Assembly (NCBI RefSeq): GCF_002934605.1
Contig: NZ_PTJC01000006.1
Span: 744,001-808,000, forward strand
Origin: Neolewinella xylanilytica
Lineage (GTDB): Bacteria; Bacteroidota; Bacteroidia; Chitinophagales; Saprospiraceae
Direction: 5' to 3'
Length of the DNA: 64,000 nt
Shown here in pieces: positions 45,853 through 53,838 of this stretch (position 1 is the first letter of the stretch; the number at the start of each line of letters is the position of its first letter). Both the position numbers and the translations under genes were made by a program. The notes below the pieces were generated by a model, which saw nothing but the letters and a program-made list of their open reading frames with translations, was not told the origin of the DNA and ran no database searches.

Positions 45853-46137
45853 ATGAATTCCGGAGTAGCCTACATCACCATCGAGCAGTTCTGCACCTTC
45901 CATCAGTGCGAGACCGTCGTGATCAAAGAATTTCTGGACCACGGCATCTTCGAAGTACAAACACCGACCGAGGTGATCCTCATTCCCGAAACCCAGGTAC
46001 CCCGCATCGAACGGGCGCTCCGCTTGCACAACGAACTGGGGGTCAACGCCGCCGGGATCGACATCATCCTGCGGTTGCTCGACCGGATCGAGTATGCACG
46101 CCGGGGGGAAGTGGAGGATTGGGACGACTACGAATGA
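45853..46137 (+). CDS. cbpM: Chaperone modulator CbpM
   Basis: 94 residues, 18 nt after cbpA. The MerR-like N-terminal helix pattern (ITIEQFCTFHQCETVVIKEFLDHGIFEV) and C-terminal helix with LRLHNELGVNAAGIDIILRLLDRIE match CbpM, which binds the CbpA J domain and inhibits its action on DnaK. Gene order cbpA-cbpM is the usual one. Confidence 0.9.
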   Translation: MNSGVAYITIEQFCTFHQCETVVIKEFLDHGIFEVQTPTEVILIPETQVPRIERALRLHNELGVNAAGIDIILRLLDRIEYARRGEVEDWDDYE

Positions 46138-46173
46138 GGTCACGGCATCCTCGTTTCGACGGACAAGGAACCC

Positions 46174-47010
46174 CTAAAAAAAGCCTATCCGCCAGGGCTT
46201 AAACCGGGTAGGGATAAGCGTGAGGCGCGGACCATTCAGTTCGGACCGGAAGAAAAGCAGCCCGAAATGGTAGAGGTCCAGGGTAGCCGTCACTTCGGGT
46301 AACCGCTCTAACGCTTCCCAAGCAGCTTCCATCTCCTTCGACCAGTGGATATCGGCCACTACGAATACGCTCTCCGTCGTAGACCGCTTGAGCATGGCCC
46401 GTACGTACGCGATGGTCGGTTCGCGGCGGTGATCGCCGTCCAGAAAGAAGAGGGTCCGTTTGCTATCCCCGTTCTCCCGCGCCTCCAGCCAGTCCGAAAA
46501 CCGCTCGTTGAACAGGGACAGGGAAGGAGTAGCCCCTGCCCTGGAAAAGGTGGTGCGGGCCAGCTCGGCAACTTCCGGATTGCCTTCGACCGTCTGTAGC
46601 GGTGTGCGGGTGTCGGCCAGGTGCAGATACAGCGTAGATATCCCGGCATTGGTCCCGAACTCGACGATCCGCTGCGGTTTGAGCCACAAACACATCCGAA
46701 ACAGCAGGCGGCCGGATGCGTCGCCTATCGCGTTCGTGCGTACCAGGCTGGCGGCGCTTCGCCGAAGTTCGGTGGTTGTCTTGCTCGGTGCTCCCAGTTC
46801 GAGTAGCCTGACCGCTTGTTCCTGCCCGGACCAATAGCTTCGGATCCGATCGATTAGCCCGAATGCGTAGTAGCTCCGTCGGTCATGATACACCTCCCGG
46901 ACAAAAGCGCTCAGGAAGGGAGAGTGCACGTCGTAGCGGGTTTGCGCGCGGAAGTACCACCGCAGGGCGGATGTAATGCGGAAAAACCAGTAGCGGAGGT
47001 GTTCGGCCAT
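46174..47010 (-). CDS. Class I SAM-dependent methyltransferase
   Basis: 278 residues from the ATG at 47010. N-terminal 90 residues are helical and basic (YWFFRITSALRWYFRAQTRYDVHSPFLSAFV). The SAM motif I RIVEFGTNAGISTLYL and the acidic loop FFLDGDHRREPTIAYVRAML fit an O-methyltransferase-type Rossmann fold. Conserved in Bacteroidota as a stand-alone gene; substrate unknown. Upstream the minus strand reads TATCATTG, one mismatch from a -7 box, ending 6 nt before the ATG. Confidence 0.82.
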   Translation of the reverse strand: MAEHLRYWFFRITSALRWYFRAQTRYDVHSPFLSAFVREVYHDRRSYYAFGLIDRIRSYWSGQEQAVRLLELGAPSKTTTELRRSAASLVRTNAIGDASGRLLFRMCLWLKPQRIVEFGTNAGISTLYLHLADTRTPLQTVEGNPEVAELARTTFSRAGATPSLSLFNERFSDWLEARENGDSKRTLFFLDGDHRREPTIAYVRAMLKRSTTESVFVVADIHWSKEMEAAWEALERLPEVTATLDLYHFGLLFFRSELNGPRLTLIPTRFKPWRIGFF

Positions 47011-47121
47011 CGGGTGCAATGATACCGCAATTTGCCGCGGAACCCGCCGACGACCACCGGCTTTCGGGAACTCCCTGCCACCCGCTTCCGTTAGCAATAG
47101 AAATAGAAAACACCAACGATC

Positions 47122-47622
47122 ATGTCAAGAGGCTTTGTCAAAGAATCCGACCAGGAAACCCTACCCATCATACCGCTCCGCCCGCCGCTGCCCGTGGGGG
47201 CCACCAATTACGTCACGCCCGCCGGTTTACGGGCTCTGCAAGACGAACGCGATGCGCTGGAGGCGGATAAGTCGCAACTATCGGGCGATAATGAGGACGA
47301 GCGCCGTCGGGCCGCTACCGTTATCGACGGCAAGCTCAACCTGCTCAGCCAACGCATATCGAGTGCGCGGGTGCTCGATCCCGGTGAGCAGCCGCAAGAC
47401 GAGGTCCGCTTCGGCGCGCGGGTCAGGCTGCTGCAGCAACCCGGCAACCGGAAGCAGGAATTTCAGATCGTTGGCGTGGACGAAGCCAACGTGCGGGAGA
47501 AGAAAATCAGCTTCACCGCGCCTATCGCTCAGGCGATCACCGGCCTGCGGGTAGGGGAGCGCGCGGATTTTCGCCTGGGTAATGAGGTGCGGAAGCTCGA
47601 GGTGCTGGAAATCGCCTATTAG
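47122..47622 (+). CDS. GreA/GreB-family transcription factor
   Basis: 166 residues. An N-terminal coiled-coil hairpin (TPAGLRALQDERDALEADKSQL...ATVIDGKLNLLSQRISSARVLD) and a C-terminal FKBP-like domain (VRFGARVRLLQQPGNRKQEFQIVGVDEAN; KISFTAPIAQAITGLRVGERADFRLG) match GreB. The loop at the coiled-coil tip carries the acidic residues SGDNEDER expected to coordinate magnesium in RNA polymerase. Rescues backtracked polymerase. Divergent from the methyltransferase, about 110 nt apart. Confidence 0.88.
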   Translation: MSRGFVKESDQETLPIIPLRPPLPVGATNYVTPAGLRALQDERDALEADKSQLSGDNEDERRRAATVIDGKLNLLSQRISSARVLDPGEQPQDEVRFGARVRLLQQPGNRKQEFQIVGVDEANVREKKISFTAPIAQAITGLRVGERADFRLGNEVRKLEVLEIAY

Positions 47623-47632
47623 GCTCCGGAGG

Positions 47633-48184
47633 CTACGCTTTCAGTTCGTCGAGCGTAGTTTGCAATGCGTTAATCCGGCCGCGCCAGAGCCGATAATGAA
47701 TAAACAGGGCGACGGCAGTCCACACCACGATGGTACCGATCGCCCATAGACGGGGTGTATTCCAAAGAGCAGGTACGTACGATAACAGGAAACCGAAAAG
47801 AATTAGCAGGGTAAGGATGCGTAACCCGATCGACAGCCAGCTATACCGGCGAATGGTTCGGATTTGCTCCGCCATTGCCTGGTAGAGGGGCATCGCCCCG
47901 ACCGGACGACCGGCCAGTCGGTAGCCAACGATCGCGTGGAGAATCAGCAAGACCAAGCTCAACCCCAATGCCGCCGTCCAGCCCCAGGGCCGCTGATCTC
48001 CGTCCAGCCCGGAATAGAACAGGATGAGAAAAAATGACCAGCACCCACCTTCGAAAAGGAGTTGTCGCCGCAGTGCCCGGAGCGCGGGGTGAGACCAGCG
48101 GACTTCCAGGTGATCGGCGGGGAGGAGTGGGGGGATGTCTTTGTCGATTTGTTGCCAGTTTTGCTTAGCGGATTCCAGGTTCAT
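47633..48184 (-). CDS. Membrane protein paired with ECF sigma factor
   Basis: 183 residues, start overlapping the sigma stop by 4 nt (ATGA). N-terminal 35 residues are polar (MNLESAKQNWQQIDKDIPPLLPADHLEV). Four transmembrane helices follow: CWSFFLILFYSGL, WTAALGLSLVLLILHAI, LSIGLRILTLLILFGFLL and LWAIGTIVVWTAVALFI. Overlap with the sigma gene suggests an anti-sigma or sensor role, though the N-terminus lacks a recognisable zinc anti-sigma motif. Function inferred from position. Confidence 0.75.
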   Translation of the reverse strand: MNLESAKQNWQQIDKDIPPLLPADHLEVRWSHPALRALRRQLLFEGGCWSFFLILFYSGLDGDQRPWGWTAALGLSLVLLILHAIVGYRLAGRPVGAMPLYQAMAEQIRTIRRYSWLSIGLRILTLLILFGFLLSYVPALWNTPRLWAIGTIVVWTAVALFIHYRLWRGRINALQTTLDELKA

Positions 48185-48657
48185 GACGGGGGATTTAAAA
48201 TGATTTTGAGTTTGGCTTTGGCGCGGTGCAGCTTTACGCCGGCGTTATTGGCGGTTATGCCCAGCACCTCCCCGATCTCCGACAGCGACAAATCATCGAG
48301 ATACAAGGCCAGGAGTGCCCGATCGGAACGGGGCAGTTGTCTAATCGCGGCGAAGAGACGGGTGAGGGACGGGTCTTCGGTCCCGGTATCCGGAGCATCC
48401 GGAAGCTTGTCCGGGAAGAATAGCCGGAGCGTCCGGCGGCGGTAGCCGCCGAGCGCGGTATTCAGCGCCACCCGGTACATCCAGGTGCTGAAGGGACTAT
48501 CGCCCCGGTAAGTGGGATAGGCCTTCCACAGCTGGTACGTGATTTCCTGTTGCAGGTCCCGCCGGTCTTCCGGGCGGTCGGCGTAGATCCGGCTGACCTT
48601 CAGCAGGATGCCCCGGTGCCGGTTCAAGCACTGTAAAAAGCTTTCTTCGCTTAGCAT
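48181..48657 (-). CDS. ECF RNA polymerase sigma factor (second)
   Basis: 158 residues. Region 2: ILLKVSRIYADRPEDRRDLQQEITYQLWKAYPTYRGDSPFSTWMYRVALNTALGGYRR. Region 4: RSDRALLALYLDDLSLSEIGEVLGITANNAGVKLHRAKAKLK. Distinct from the AT-richer sigma at 39.4 kb, with normal GC for the window. Overlaps the membrane-protein gene by 4 nt, an arrangement common for a sigma and its regulator. Confidence 0.93.
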   Translation of the reverse strand: MLSEESFLQCLNRHRGILLKVSRIYADRPEDRRDLQQEITYQLWKAYPTYRGDSPFSTWMYRVALNTALGGYRRRTLRLFFPDKLPDAPDTGTEDPSLTRLFAAIRQLPRSDRALLALYLDDLSLSEIGEVLGITANNAGVKLHRAKAKLKIILNPPS

Positions 48658-48800
48658 AGTGACTGGTAAGTTGCTGAAAGCGGTGAAATCTTACATTTGG
48701 CATGGATTTTCTTTAGTGTGAAGTGTTCCGACCGGAGATACCCTGATTTCCTGCGCGCCGGCGCCCGCCTCTGGCTGCTTCTACGATAACTACCTTCCCT

Positions 48801-50579
48801 ATGCGCTTCCTGATCGTCCTGTTATGCCTTGCTTTTTTCGCCTGCGAAAGTGATCCACCCGAAACGGAACGGGAAACGGATGCCCCGGCGGAGGCTGCCT
48901 TCGAAGCGCTGCTGACCTCCTACCAGGAGGGGCGGCTCCAGCTCAACCCCCTGGAGGCGACCATGCTCGGTGATGACCGCTACAACGACCGCCTTCCTAA
49001 CAGCCTGACCGACGAATACAAGGCGGAGAGCCGCGGCTTCTACCAAGACTACCTCAACCAGCTCAATCAGGTGGATCGGTCAGTTCTCGGCGCCACGGAT
49101 CAGGTGAGCTACGACGTCCTGAAGTGGGAGCTCAACATCGCGCTGCAGGGGGCGGACTTCGCTACCCAGCTGCTCCCGCTGGACCAGTTCACCGGGCCCC
49201 ACCTGATGATCGGGCAACTGGCCAGCGGCGCGGGCGCCCAGCCGTTCGAGACCGTGGAAGATTACGATAACTGGCTGGCGCGGGCCGAGGACTTCGCCGT
49301 GATGATGGATACCGCCCGGGTGAACATGGAAAGGGGGGCGGCCCGGGGCTACTTACTGCCCCGCTCCCTGGCCCTCAAATTGTTGCCGCAGTTGGAATCA
49401 CTGGCAGCCGAGCCCGTGGAGGAGCACCTTTTTTTCGGTCCGGCAAATAGGATCCCCGACACCTTCCCCACCGAGGAGCGGGAACGACTGCAGGGCGCCT
49501 TCCGGGGCATGGTCGGGCAGCGCATGATTCCGCTCTTCACGGATCTGGCCACCTATGTCCGGGAAGAATACGTTCCCCAGGCACGGGAAACCAGCGGGAT
49601 CGATGCTCTGCCAAAGGGGGAGGCCTACTACAACTACCTGATCAAGCTATACACCACGACGGACATGACGGCCGACGAGATCCACGAGTTGGGCCTGAGC
49701 GAAGTAGCGCGCATCCGCGAAGCAATGGAGGGCATCAAAGCGAAGGTCGGATTCGAGGGCGATCTGCAAGCGTTCTTCGACTACGTGCGAACGAATGCCG
49801 ACCTCATGCCCTTCGACGATCCGCAGGAAGTGATCGCTAACTTCGAGGCCATCCACGAGCGCATGCAGCCCCAGCTCGATCGGCTCTTCAACAAGACTCC
49901 GAAGACGGAATTCGAAGTGCGGCGTACCGAAGCCTTCCGGGAAGCCAGTGCATCGGCGGAGTACAACCCCGGCAGTCAGGACGGCTCGCGCCCGGGTATC
50001 TTCTACGTCCCGATCCCGGAGGTAGAGGAATACAATGTCTTCAGCGACGAAGACCTGTTTTTGCACGAGGCTATTCCCGGTCACCATTACCAGTTCAGCT
50101 TGCAGCAGGAAAACGAGTCGTTGCCCGCCTTCCGCCGTAACCTTTGGTACAGTGCCTACGGGGAGGGTTGGGCCCTCTACGCCGAAAGTCTGGGCAAGGA
50201 ATTAGGGCTATACGAAGATCCCTATCAGTATTTCGGCATGCTAAGCGCGGAAATGCACCGGGCCATCCGGCTCGTGGTCGATACCGGTATCCACAGCAAA
50301 GGGTGGAGCCGGGAACGGGCCATCCAGTACAGCCTGGAGAACGAGGCCGAAAGCGAGGCCAGCATCGTGGCCGAGATCGAGCGCTACATGGCCATGCCCG
50401 CCCAGGCGCTGAGTTACAAGGTCGGCCAGCTGAAGATCAGGGAGTTGCGCGCCCGTGCCGAGGAGGCTTTTGGCGATGCCTTCGACATCAAGGCGTTCCA
50501 CGATCTGGTGCTGGAGGGTGGCTGTCTGCCGTTGGCGGTTTTGGAGAAGAAGGTGGAGGAATGGATTGCGGGGGCGTAA
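48801..50579 (+). CDS. DUF885-family zinc-metallopeptidase-like lipoprotein
   Basis: 592 residues. Lipobox LCLAFFACES (Cys near 15). DUF885 region with HEAIPGHHYQ (first His residue 422), an HExxH-like site with insertion, then YGEGWALYAE and the C-terminal YKVGQLKIRELRARAEEAFG. These motifs place it with the gluzincin-like DUF885 group, several of which are peptidases. Located in the periplasm or on the surface. The 5' region contains a GCGCGCCGGCGC palindrome (48753-48764). Confidence 0.92.
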   Translation: MRFLIVLLCLAFFACESDPPETERETDAPAEAAFEALLTSYQEGRLQLNPLEATMLGDDRYNDRLPNSLTDEYKAESRGFYQDYLNQLNQVDRSVLGATDQVSYDVLKWELNIALQGADFATQLLPLDQFTGPHLMIGQLASGAGAQPFETVEDYDNWLARAEDFAVMMDTARVNMERGAARGYLLPRSLALKLLPQLESLAAEPVEEHLFFGPANRIPDTFPTEERERLQGAFRGMVGQRMIPLFTDLATYVREEYVPQARETSGIDALPKGEAYYNYLIKLYTTTDMTADEIHELGLSEVARIREAMEGIKAKVGFEGDLQAFFDYVRTNADLMPFDDPQEVIANFEAIHERMQPQLDRLFNKTPKTEFEVRRTEAFREASASAEYNPGSQDGSRPGIFYVPIPEVEEYNVFSDEDLFLHEAIPGHHYQFSLQQENESLPAFRRNLWYSAYGEGWALYAESLGKELGLYEDPYQYFGMLSAEMHRAIRLVVDTGIHSKGWSRERAIQYSLENEAESEASIVAEIERYMAMPAQALSYKVGQLKIRELRARAEEAFGDAFDIKAFHDLVLEGGCLPLAVLEKKVEEWIAGA

Positions 50580-50634
50580 GAATGAGGAGTGAGCCTTAAT
50601 TGGGCATGATAGCCGTAGGCGATGTCGGTTCAGC

Positions 50635-50978
50635 GGGCGCTCGGTCATGGAACGTTCACGGGTCGAGTGTAATCTAAGGTCGAGACTTTCCTAGTCGGGA
50701 GAAGTGGGTTGCTATCTCGGTCCGGAGGGCGTTCGATCCTGGAATATTCACGGGTCGAGTGTAATCCAAAGTTTAGACCTTCCAAGTCGAGAGGTGTAGG
50801 TTGCTATCTCGGCCCGGAGGGCGCTCGACCCTGGATTGTCGCAAACCGCCACTGCGTTCCAAGGTTGAGACCTTCCAGGTCGAGCTGTGTGGATTGCTAT
50901 CTCCGTCCGGAGGGCGTTCGATCCTGGAATATTCACGGGTCGAGTGGAATCCAAGGTTGAGACCTTTCAGGTCGAGGT
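50635..50978. repeat. 3.7 tandem copies of a 92-93-bp unit
   Basis: Unit starts GGGCG[T/C]TCG at 50635, 50727, 50819 and 50912 (last copy partial). Each unit contains a short hairpin such as GACCTTCCAGGTC, and most contain ATTCACGGGTCGAGTG and GATTGCTATCTCSGTCCGGA-like words. Fills the gap between the DUF885 stop and the M16 stop, convergent genes. No frame is open across it. Confidence 0.92.
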
Positions 50979-51003
50979 GATGTCCGTTAATGGCTCGAAC
51001 GCT

Positions 51004-53811
51004 TTAGTTCAGCTTAACCGGCTCCCCAAATCCCAGCTCACTGAGCCGGGGCAACTGCGTTTCCGCGTCACCCACAATCAACCAGATCATCCGCTCGGGT
51101 TGCAGGTAAGTGGAGGCGAGTTGATGGATCCGGTCGCGGGTCATAGCCCGCACGGTGGCTTCCCGCTTGGATAGGTAATCGACCTCCCAGTCGTAGGCAC
51201 TGAGGTTTTCGAGAATGCCAAGCTTGGCGCCCGCCGTTTCAAAAGCGCGGGCGTTAGACCGGGTGAGAAAGCTCTGCGTGGTTTCCAGATCCTGTTCGGT
51301 GAAGGTGTCGGGGTAACCTTCCAGGATGGCCTTGATGGCCTCCGTTGCTTCGAGTGTCACGTTGCTCCGTACTCCGGTGCTAATCTGAAAGGTTCCGGAG
51401 TCCGCCGTACCGTTGAATCTTGAACCGATGCCGTAGGTATAGCCCTTGCCTTCCCGCAGTTCCTGGGTGAGCCGGGAAGCGAAGCCGCCGCCGCCGAGGA
51501 TGTAATTCATTACGGTGGCAGGATAGTAGTCATCGTCCGTCGCCGCCAGGGCGGGGTTGCCGATCCGCAGCACGGACTGTTTGGCCCCCGGAACGTCGTA
51601 GAAATACACTCGTGCGGTATCGATGACAGGGACGGCGGGCCAGTCTATGGCCGGGACTTCCTTCGCCTCCCACCGATCCGTGAGGTCCTCCAAGGCGGTG
51701 ATGGCCTCGGCCTCGTCGAGCGCGCCTACCAGGTGGAAGTTGCTGGCGGAGGGCGAAAGGAAGCGCTCGTAGTAGGTTTGCAGGTCCGCCATGGTGATGG
51801 CCGCTACGGAAGCCTTCGTTCCCCGGATGTTGCGGCTGCGAATGTCGTTCTCCGCGTACAGCAACTTATCCCACTCGTTGCCCGCGATCGCGTTGGGCTC
51901 GGCGTTGTCCTGCTCCAGCCGGCTGAGGGTTTCCAGGCGGACGAGCTCTATTTCTTCAACGTCCCACCGGGGTTCCAGCAGGATTTCCGTGAGTAAATCG
52001 ATCGTGGCGGGGTAATTGCGGGCCAGGGTCGTGCCGGAAACGGTGATCGATTCAGTTCCCGCCCGGACGGTGATGCTGGCACCAAGTAGTTCGATGGCAT
52101 TTTCGAGCTCCGCCGGCGTCTTGGTTTTCGTTCCGCGGGTCATCATCTCGGCCAGGAAGTAGGCGACGCCGGGCTTAACCAGCGAATCGCGGAGTTGCCC
52201 GCCATCGATCACCAGCGTGAAGTAGACCAGCGGCACCTCGTCGTTCTCAACACCGTATACGTTGAGGCCATTAGCGAGTTCCCGCTGCCAGATCTCCGGG
52301 GTCGTGATGCGTAATTCCTCGCCAAAAGCGGGTTCTTCCGACCGGTCGAAAGTGGAGGGAGTTGGGCTGTATTCGGCCGTTACCGATGGATCCACTTCTT
52401 CCTCGGCACCGGTTTCTATTTTCTCTTCCACGACTTCGGCCCGGGTACTGCCGGACAGGACCAGATCGGGCTGTCCGAGGGGTACGAAGCTCGTGGCCAC
52501 GTAGGGTTTTTCCTGGATGTACGTTTCGAAGACCCGGCGTACGTCATCCGCTGACACGTCCAGGATGTTTTGGATGTCGTCTTCCACGAATCCCGGATCG
52601 CCGGCGAAAATATTGTACTGGGCCAGTTGAAACCCTTTGCCCAGCACGCTCGATAAGCCGGCGTAGAACTGGGTTTCCTGTCCGGCCTTGATGCGCTGCA
52701 GGTCGGCGGCGGGGATACCCTCCCGCTCGAAGCGGGTGAAAGCCTGCTGTACCGCGGCGTTCACCGAATCCAGGGGAGTATCGGCGAAGGCACGTACCTG
52801 AAGCCGGGCATCACCGGCCAGCTCGGAGTTGTAGCCGTAGAAGTTGACCTCGGGGGCCAGCTTTTTTTCTTCCACGATCACCTGGTTCAGCGGGGCTTCC
52901 TTACCATCCGAGAGGTACTGCAACAGTACGTCGAGCGCGTAAGCATCGGGGGTGTACTGGGGTACGGTGGGCCACACCATCGTGAGTTGCGGTAGCCGCG
53001 CAAAGTTGTCTTCGTGGGATAGCCGCACGCTTTGGTCCAGGTCGGCGGGTTGGGGCGGAAGCGGCTCGATGGGGTCGCCGGCGGGGATTTCCGCGAAGTA
53101 TTTTTCTACGAGGCGGCGGGCCCGGGCGGGGTCGAAATCACCGCTGATCACCAACGTCACATTGTTCGGTACGTACCAGCGACGGAAGAACTCCTTCACG
53201 TCGGCCAGCGTGGCGTTTTGCAGGTCCTCCAGCGAGCCGATCACCTGCCAGCTGTAGGGATGGCCGGCGGGGTAGAGGTTCTTGTCGATCACGTAGTTGT
53301 TGTGGCCGTAGGGCCGGTTGTCCACGCTCTGCCGCTTCTCATTCTTGACTACCTGTTTCTCCTTCGCCAGGACGGGCTCCGTCACGGTATTGATAAACCA
53401 TCCCAGTTTGTCCGCCTCGGCCCAGATCATCTTTTCCAGGGCATCGCTCGGAACGGTCTGGAAGTAGTTCGTGCGGTCGCGGCTGGTGGAACCGTTCGCT
53501 CCGCTACCCCCGATGCGGGCACTCATTTTATCCAGTCCGCCTTTCCCCAGGTTTTCCGACTCCAGGAAGAGCAGGTGCTCGAAGAGGTGGGCGAATCCGG
53601 TACGCCCCTCCTTTTCCCGCGCCGAACCGACGTGGGCAGTCAGCGCCACGGCCACCACGGGGTCGGACGTGTCCACGTGCAGGACTACCTCCAGGCCGTT
53701 GTCCAGACTGAATTTCGTGAAGGGAACGGTAAAGCTACTGCTATCGATCGCCTGTCCCGTACACGGCAGGACGAAGAGGCTGACGGCAAGCAAGGTCAGG
53801 AAGCATTTCAT
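51004..53811 (-). CDS. M16-family metallopeptidase, two-domain, secreted
   Basis: 935 residues with signal peptide (MKCFLTLLAVSLFVLPCTGQ). Zinc site HxxEH in GFAHLFEHLLF near residue 76, with the downstream Glu ligand region (NEKRQSVDNRPYG). The second, catalytically inactive M16 half begins about residue 500 and contains YILGGGGFASRLTQELREGKGYTYGI, the Arg/Tyr substrate-binding motif. Single-chain heterodimer-like peptidase of the periplasm or surface. The BNR protein gene lies 27 nt upstream, suggesting co-expression. Confidence 0.95.
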   Translation of the reverse strand: MKCFLTLLAVSLFVLPCTGQAIDSSSFTVPFTKFSLDNGLEVVLHVDTSDPVVAVALTAHVGSAREKEGRTGFAHLFEHLLFLESENLGKGGLDKMSARIGGSGANGSTSRDRTNYFQTVPSDALEKMIWAEADKLGWFINTVTEPVLAKEKQVVKNEKRQSVDNRPYGHNNYVIDKNLYPAGHPYSWQVIGSLEDLQNATLADVKEFFRRWYVPNNVTLVISGDFDPARARRLVEKYFAEIPAGDPIEPLPPQPADLDQSVRLSHEDNFARLPQLTMVWPTVPQYTPDAYALDVLLQYLSDGKEAPLNQVIVEEKKLAPEVNFYGYNSELAGDARLQVRAFADTPLDSVNAAVQQAFTRFEREGIPAADLQRIKAGQETQFYAGLSSVLGKGFQLAQYNIFAGDPGFVEDDIQNILDVSADDVRRVFETYIQEKPYVATSFVPLGQPDLVLSGSTRAEVVEEKIETGAEEEVDPSVTAEYSPTPSTFDRSEEPAFGEELRITTPEIWQRELANGLNVYGVENDEVPLVYFTLVIDGGQLRDSLVKPGVAYFLAEMMTRGTKTKTPAELENAIELLGASITVRAGTESITVSGTTLARNYPATIDLLTEILLEPRWDVEEIELVRLETLSRLEQDNAEPNAIAGNEWDKLLYAENDIRSRNIRGTKASVAAITMADLQTYYERFLSPSASNFHLVGALDEAEAITALEDLTDRWEAKEVPAIDWPAVPVIDTARVYFYDVPGAKQSVLRIGNPALAATDDDYYPATVMNYILGGGGFASRLTQELREGKGYTYGIGSRFNGTADSGTFQISTGVRSNVTLEATEAIKAILEGYPDTFTEQDLETTQSFLTRSNARAFETAGAKLGILENLSAYDWEVDYLSKREATVRAMTRDRIHQLASTYLQPERMIWLIVGDAETQLPRLSELGFGEPVKLN

Positions 53812-53838
53812 TTGGCGGTCTTTTGGGTGACGGTAAAG

